Source: Chamaecyparis obtusa (lineage: Eukaryota; Streptophyta; Pinopsida; Cupressales; Cupressaceae). Taken from it: 64,000 bases of DNA. Location: assembly GCA_027943335.1 (NCBI GenBank), contig BSBK01003256.1:1078001-1142000 (forward strand), written 5' to 3'. Shown here piece by piece: positions 58,031 through 64,000 of the stretch. A program made the translations under genes and the position numbers. The notes under the pieces are model-generated. The model ran no database searches, was not told the origin of the DNA, and saw only the letters and a list, made by a program, of their open reading frames with translations. How positions within the stretch are numbered: position 1 is the stretch's first letter; each line of letters starts with the position of its first letter.

Positions 58031-61000
58031 AAGCAAAATTCTTTGTAATATCCCCAAACTGGGGCACTCAAAAAAAGGCAAAAATTTCTGCAAACTAGGG
58101 CACAAAATCTGGAAATTTATTTGCATATAATAATTTTCATTACGAACCCAGAATTCTGATAAGATTTTAGATCTGAATTTTGCAGCTAAAAGATATAGAT
58201 TTTAGATTATTTCTGAGCTTAGGAAATTACAACCAAAAACCCTTACTTCTGCCCAGAATTTTCAGAACTGAAATACAATTACTTCCCTTACATTTTTTGA
58301 GATAAAACAGAGATAAATATGCAGATATTTAATACAAAAATACCTCAGATTGGTTCAACTTCAGAATAATTTCCAAACTCTAGTTGACCCTCAAAGTGGC
58401 GCTAGGCTCCCAAAATGGCCAACACTAGGTCTGTTTCATGTGCTCCTTAGTAGCTGTGCACAGAGTGCTCAAAAATTGATGGTTTACGGCTGTAGATGAT
58501 TCTAGATCTGAGTCTCCAGCATTGAGGCTCAGCTTCAATTTGGTCTTCAAACTTGATGAATACTTACAACCCAGAAATGATAATAGGGTTTCACAAGCCA
58601 GAGTTGTTCAACCCAAACACACTCTTCCGAGTAGGGAGAACCCTTAGGTCTCACGGAAATCAGGGATACTTAAGGGTTTTAATCCTCAAGCCAAGATGCA
58701 GCAATAGTAAATAGAAATTGTCATCACTTAATGAGCTCTAAAAGGGCTCTAGAAACTATATAATAGATCCCAAAGAGATAAATTAATCTCAGCTCTTGAT
58801 TTGTCACCTCTTAATCCAACATTCCACATTGAAACCTTAAAAATGAACCAATAGGCTCCTTGAAAAGTCACACCCCCTTTTCTTTTTTGTCACATGCATT
58901 TTAAAATCACAAGTACACAAAAGGGGGAGAACTTAAGCCTTTTGGCTTAGAGTCACTTTATTTGGCTAAAAGACGTGCCCATAACTTAAAATAACTTAAG
59001 GTCACTGAAACTCCATAAAAAGAGGTGCACACTATTGAAGACTAGAATTGAGAGCAGGCCAAAGACTCCCAAATCTTACCAGTGATGCTCTTTGTCCTTT
59101 TCCTCTTGGGTGATGTTGATGTGAGTTCTGTGACCACTCCAACATGCAGATACTAAGTATCCTATCCTCTCTTGGACAAGGAAACTTCAAATGCTAAACA
59201 ATGTAGCAAATTTGTGATCAAATGAAGCAACCCCAAGGTTTACGATGTGAACGCGTGACTTTGTGTTGACATAACTTAGTGAATATGATGTGTTCTCGCT
59301 GGTAATCACCAAGGGACTTATGCTATTCTGCTTGGCAATTGTTTTCTCTCAAAGTGGCTTGAACAAGGAAACTTCAAATGCTAAACAATGTAGCAAATGT
59401 GTGATCAAATGAAGCAACCCCAAGGTTTACGATGTGAACGGGCGACTTTGTGTTGACATAACTTAGTGAATATGACGTGTTCTCGCTGTTAATCACAAAG
59501 GGACTTATGCTATTCTTCTTGGCAATTGTTTTCTCTCAAAATGGCTAGAACTTGAATTCTTGAACCAGCTTGAACTTCAAAGAAAGAACTCATCATGCAT
59601 CTTCACTTTGCTCCATTTAATTCAATGAACTTTAACTAAAATTTGGAGAAGTAAAAACCATGCAAAATGTAGAAGCAACACACAAGTATCCACCATATCT
59701 TCAATGAAAATTGCATAATCTTGGCAACAATTTCTCTTCTCCTCCTCCTGCTGCTTGCTATCTAATGACTAATCCCTTACAAATGAGAAGGCCAAGCCTT
59801 TTATAGACCTCTCAATTACAATGAAGAGCCTATACGGGTTTGAAATCAATGACCTAGATAATTCAATTGAAACCTTAATTAGGGTTTGTGATAACCACCA
59901 CCTAAAAATATTTAATGTCATCCAATGAGATAATTACAAATATTTGAATACATATCCTTTTAAGTGTGAACCAATGAGACAATTGCATGAAGTATTTCAT
60001 TAAATGCCTTCCTTATGTCCTCTTGTGAATGAGTCTAGTTGGGTGAACTTGGACATGTTGAGTTGGAATCCTTCATTTGGTTGAAGATGGGTGGTTGCTG
60101 CCTCAACATGCTTATCTTGTAAACTTTATCATTTGATTACAAAGAAGAGACATCTCTTGATACTCAACATTATTCAAACTTTGATTGATTGTGATGGCTC
60201 ATATTTCCAAATTGCATCATCTTCACCAACATTCTTCTTCATCCTTCATCGTTTTAAAAATCTTTTTCTTGGACTTGTTCTTGAAATTACTTGTCTTTTT
60301 ATCTTGAATTGAGCCTTTTGATGAGGTCGAAAATTCACTTATAAGCTGGAAATAGATAGCAAAGGGGGTCATAAATTCACAAGCAAGCTGGAAATGAGCA
60401 AAATATAGGTTGGATTTTCAGCTAGGAGCTGGAAACGAGCAAAATGCCTTGTTGTTTACTTGAAATTCACTTAGATTTTGCATCTTTGTTCAAAATTACC
60501 TTACTTGTTTGAGGATTTTCTCTTCCATCCCTTTGAAATTTGCAAACAAGAAATCTTATCTCCAATTTAAAAATCCTTCATTTTAAACTCCAAACCCTTT
60601 TGAGTTTTGCAATTTTGTTACATGTTGGTAGGATTTTGTGAGAAGGTTGGAAATGATACCTAAGCTGGTTGGATTTTCAGATAGGAGCTGGAAATGAGCA
60701 AAAAAAATCTTGTCTAAGGCAATGCAAATGTGAAGTGCTTTATTTGATTTCCAATTGATTTTGCAAGAATCACTTAAAGGTTTCCCATTTCATCTAGGAT
60801 TCTCAAGCACTTTTTATCTTCAAGTTTCTCTTCATTCTAGACCACTTTACTCACAACCTTAAGATTTTTTTTTATCACTTTTCCATCTTGCACAAACTCC
60901 TCATTCTAAGGGTAGAAACCCCGAAATGGGTGCCGAACTCAAACTAATCTAGCAAAATGCTAACCAACTAAGCAAAAAGTGGGGGTCCCCATTTGAAATG

Positions 61001-61283
61001 GGGCGTACAATTAATCCAAGGAAAAGGACAACCAATCGTCTGTTAATCATTTTGATTTGTGTTGGGGACATTAAATTCTTTCTGAAGAATAGGTTGCATC
61101 TTAAACCATACATTCAATCAAACATGGATTTCTTTTAGGTCTCCACCCTCGAAGAAGCCTATATAAGCACTTGCAAATTGTAATGCCCCTTTGCAGAATT
61201 TTAGTAAATTAACAGATTTGCAAAACAAACAACATCCATTGAATCGCATAACATGATTTCACAAAACTATATCAGCAATAATA
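58031..61283. other. Unassigned repeat-like DNA
   Basis: TGTAATATCCCCAAACTGGG at 58046 looks like a gypsy LTR start; similar starts occur near 61180 (TGTAATGCCCC) and 63257 (TGTAATGTTCC), but I cannot define ends or pairs. The word AGCTGGAAA(T/C)GAGCAAAA recurs near 60390, 60428 and 60680. No coding motif is visible. Confidence 0.4.
59176..59549. repeat. 187-bp tandem duplication
   Basis: ACAAGGAAACTTCAAATGCT at 59176 recurs at 59363, and the two units stay aligned through TTGTTTTCTCTCAAA(G/A)TGGCT. They differ at roughly ten single positions. Confidence 0.95.
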
Positions 61284-61291
61284 GTTAATAA

Positions 61292-61714
61292 CATACTTCT
61301 ACGCAGTTTCTTGATGGGGGGACGTGAGGACGTAGGGACGGGGAGACCAAGGACTTAAATTTTTAGATGGTGAGGGGACGGTGGGGAGGATGGTAGCAGA
61401 GCAATAGTGGGTGGGTGACTTTGATATACAAATTGAGTTGGATTGAAATCTTGAATGCAAAATTTGTAATATAACATCTCTACAAGTGCCCCATGAAAGA
61501 CAAACTACTTTTCACAAAGTTAAAGGTTGCAATCAATAAGTAATGGCATGTGCCATATAGCAAGCGACCTAGTGGCGACTCGACAGAGTTGGCAGAGGTG
61601 GTGTTGCTGTGGGGGGCGTTTCCCCCAAGTTCCCAATTCTTGAAAACTTCCCCATACAAGGGCATATAAGGGACATGGGTTTTTCTGGAGGGGATATGTC
61701 CCCGTGGAACACTG
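61292..61714. mobile_element. Non-autonomous hAT-type element, 423 bp
   Basis: GTTAATAA at 61284-61291 is repeated at 61715-61722. Ends are CATACTTCTACG and, reverse-complemented, CAGTGTTCCACG, the latter matching the typical hAT CAGTG start. The interior is rich in GGGGACG, as in the element at 55719-56609, so the two are probably related. No gene inside. Confidence 0.75.
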
Positions 61715-61722
61715 GTTAATAA

Positions 61723-63410
61723 TTACGAGTAACACATAAATTGCATAGCTTTGCCTTCAACAATGATTTAGAGATGATCACTACAATAAACTTTACCAAT
61801 TACAACAAACGACGCTAATTAATAATTTAATATAGTTTATACAAATGACTTAAAAAATTCCACAACACTTGTATTGATATTATTTTGATTTTCCACAACA
61901 ATGGGACTGTTTGTCAACAACTACAACAACACACCACAATAACAACACATACAATGACTCGTTGAATTTTCTTGTAATGCCTTGAAGCTTTAGTGCACTC
62001 CTTGAGTGAGAATGCTCTCAAAGAACCAAAAGGTTTTTGTTCTCTAATTCCAGCAACAAATGGAGTTTTCTCCATTGATCACAGTCTCCTATGGATTTCT
62101 ATCCGCTGAAGATCGAATTTAATGTGTAGAGATACATAACACCTATAATGATTACAACTGCAAAGTTAGTTTAACATGCTACCCTCATAAGATAGATTAG
62201 TTGGCCAAGGCCCAAATTTTCAAATGCCACATGCTCCAGTATTTCGAGCTCATGGCCTTGAAATCTTCTTGCCATGCTATAGTTTGCTGCCATTCCACAT
62301 GCTATTGCTGTCCCTCGTGTCATGCTATTTGTTGGTCCTTTGACACCCTTTTAGGATGCATCGGCTTGCACCCATGATAATTTACGCCCGATGGCTCTTT
62401 AGCTCTCCACTCCTGTGCTTTAGCTTGGGTTGGTCAACACCCCATAACCTCAAGCTGTGGTTCTTGTGAATGTGTTGAGCCTCACCCCCAACCCCCAATG
62501 CCTAATCTTTGCCAACACTTCAACATGCATCGAGCACCAGGTCTTATCCTTGAACCTTGACAATCCTCTGGCGTGCATTGAGCAATAGGTCCCAACCTCA
62601 ACCCTGACAATTCCTTGAGTGAATAGCCCCTTATCCATTTTTTGAAAAAGGGAAATGACACAAATTTGGGTCCAAGGCCCTAGCAAAAGACCAAGATAGA
62701 TTCCTAGGAGAAAGTGTAAATTGCAAACAAAGAACACCAAGGGAGGAACTTCTTATAGTTATCTATCATACCGAACCCCTATCCAAACCGCTGTTATAGT
62801 AGCGGGGTGGGGGGATGCACTCGATGAATCCCAAGTCCATATAATATAGGGCCGTCGTCGAACTAACCAACCCTCTGCACGCACGCCCACTGGGCAGTTG
62901 GAGAGCGACAGTGAGCCATAGCTATTTAAGTTGTCGCCCTCTCTTTATTAATTCTCAAGATTCCATACGTAACATGCCCCACTATGGAGGTAGGGCGTCT
63001 GCTTCCCTCTATAGTTCCCTCCTGCCTTGTTCACATGCAAGGATGGTTCATTGGGAGTGGGGTGGGTGGGAGGCTAGCTGATTGGGGTGGGAGGAGGAAC
63101 CGGGTGGAAAATGACCTCTAAAACAAGCTTAGGAAAAGGATACTACGTTTGATGAGCAGAGGAAAAATCTGATATTGCCAAGTGGCGCACAGTTCACAAC
63201 ATTAAAGCCACTTAGTTGAAGTGGGTAATGCTAGAAAGTACAACTAGATTCCACAATGTAATGTTCCTTCTAGAACATTTCTGATTTTTGCCCTTAGACA
63301 ATAATTCTAACTTAAGACGAGAATTTAATATAACATTCAAATCAATAAGATGACATAATTTTGAAAATCAATCATATCTTGAATTCTTTGGAATTGCTTC
63401 CAAATCTGCT
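61723..63410. other. Unassigned DNA with a C-rich middle
   Basis: No gene is recognised. 62400-63120 is relatively GC-rich with a G-run GGGGTGGGGGG near 62803 that could be a worn polypurine tract. A 96-codon minus-strand frame (62450-62740) has Cys-rich repeats around SMHARGLSRF and SMHVEVLAK but no known domain. Confidence 0.35.
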
Positions 63411-63690
63411 AAATTAGAGATTTTCGTCCATAACTCATTAGTGGCAAGATTAATGGTTTTTGTCCTAAACATGCCAAGAGTATTTAAGGATTTTCATCCT
63501 TAGAACTCTTAGTTTGCCTTGGAGGGTTTTTTGAATTTTCCCTTCAGATATGCTGCATCAGATGTGTTTGTCGCTAACTAAGCAGTGGCAAGACTAAGTG
63601 TTTTCATTCTTAACTTGCCAAGAGTATGTAAGGGTTTTCATCCTTAAATCTTTTGACGAACTTTGGAGGGGCTTTGTCCTCCTAATTTGC
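63411..63690. repeat. Degenerate tandem repeat of about 170 bp
   Basis: Two units share AGTGGCAAGA, CATGCCAAGAGTAT or TTGCCAAGAGTATG, AAGG(A/G)TTTTCATCCTTA and TTTGGAGGG. Confidence 0.75.
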
Positions 63691-63699
63691 AAGTCACTT

Positions 63700-63860
63700 T
63701 CTCAAATTCAAGACTGATTGCTTCATTGATTGATAGATTGGTTGATTGCTGAATTTTTTGATTGCTTGATTCCAAGATGAATTGACGATTGATGATGATT
63801 TGATTGATTGTTTCATTTCTTGATCGCTTGATTGTTTGTCAATGAATTGTTTTGCCCTTA
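63700..63860. repeat. GATTGATTG-type simple repeat
   Basis: Irregular GATTGATT / TTGATTGCTTGATT repeats. Confidence 0.85.
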
Positions 63861-63874
63861 TATCTATTTCTTGA

Positions 63875-63945
63875 AGGAGTCACCACCTTTCCCAAGTAAT
63901 GAGTCACCACCCTTCACATGTAATGAGTCACCAGCCTTCATTGCC
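63875..63945. repeat. 24-bp minisatellite (AATGAGTCACCACC)
   Basis: Three units of GAGTCACCA(C/G)C plus TT...GTAAT at about 63877, 63901 and 63925. Confidence 0.85.
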
Positions 63946-64000
63946 TGCCATTTTGACAATAATAATTTATCTCCAAATTGATTGCTTGAATTAATTCTTT

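Noticed and set aside
62450..62740. Cys-containing 96-codon frame as a small secreted protein
   Set aside because: The hydrophobic start is weak, Cys spacing is irregular, and it lies in unassigned repeat-like DNA with no promoter or homologue recognised.

Overview
The window is nuclear DNA of a seed plant with a large, repeat-rich genome. It holds LINEs with a DUF4283-type ORF1, a Ty3/gypsy chromovirus, Ty1/copia elements primed by initiator tRNA-Met, a PIF/Harbinger element and hAT-type MITEs. The general look (very dense nested repeats, heavily decayed copies) suggests a conifer or other gymnosperm, but this is inference. Almost all sequence is mobile-element derived. The only host-gene candidates are a short CpG-retaining island at about 45.4-46.3 kb with two divergent small coding exons, and gene-like pieces carried inside the Harbinger element (a GRF zinc-finger gene and a broken PPR fragment).

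Layout. 1-1811: no recognisable gene. 1812-9.6 kb: a full-length-looking LINE on the minus strand with ORF1 (DUF4283 plus a CCHC remnant), ORF2 (endonuclease, RT, zf-RVT, RNase H) and an unexpected third ORF of about 693 codons joined to ORF2 by a TAATG stop/start overlap. All three frames are free of frameshifts but carry many stops, almost all TAG. 9679-11424: 3' part of a copia-type non-autonomous element with one intact 367-aa ORF and a 3' LTR. 11513-17507: a complete but decayed chromovirus on the minus strand with LTRs, PBS and a perfect CTTTT target duplication.

16978-22636 (copy A) and 36180-45115 (copies B and C) are a large tandem duplication of an older gypsy-derived region. The two halves are separated by a 13.5-kb PIF/Harbinger element (22637-36179; 3-bp TAA target duplication; imperfect TIRs). 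It carries a spliced DDE transposase gene and a spliced Myb/SANT-like gene on the minus strand, a spliced GRF zinc-finger gene, a PPR pseudogene fragment and several tandem and inverted repeat arrays. Copy B is partly duplicated again in tandem as copy C, and B alone contains an 845-bp solo LTR with a CCCTT duplication.

45.4-47.9 kb: putative divergent gene pair, an intron-like stretch with degenerate repeats of about 140 bp, and two tandem SINE-like units. 47911-52416: a young-looking copia element (199-bp LTRs differing at four sites, TTTTA duplication) that has lost most of gag. 52.7-54.2 kb: LINE remnant. 54647-57018: a small non-autonomous LTR element (AAGTC duplication) carrying an 891-bp hAT-type element (GTAGAAAG duplication). 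57-64 kb: unassigned repeat-like DNA, a 187-bp tandem duplication, a second hAT-type element (61292-61714, GTTAATAA duplication) and minisatellites at the end.

The elements act as layers: the chromovirus entered an older gypsy-derived tract, that tract was duplicated, the Harbinger element sits exactly on the duplication junction, and small solo or MITE insertions came later. All domain assignments come from reading translated motifs by eye; no searches were run.
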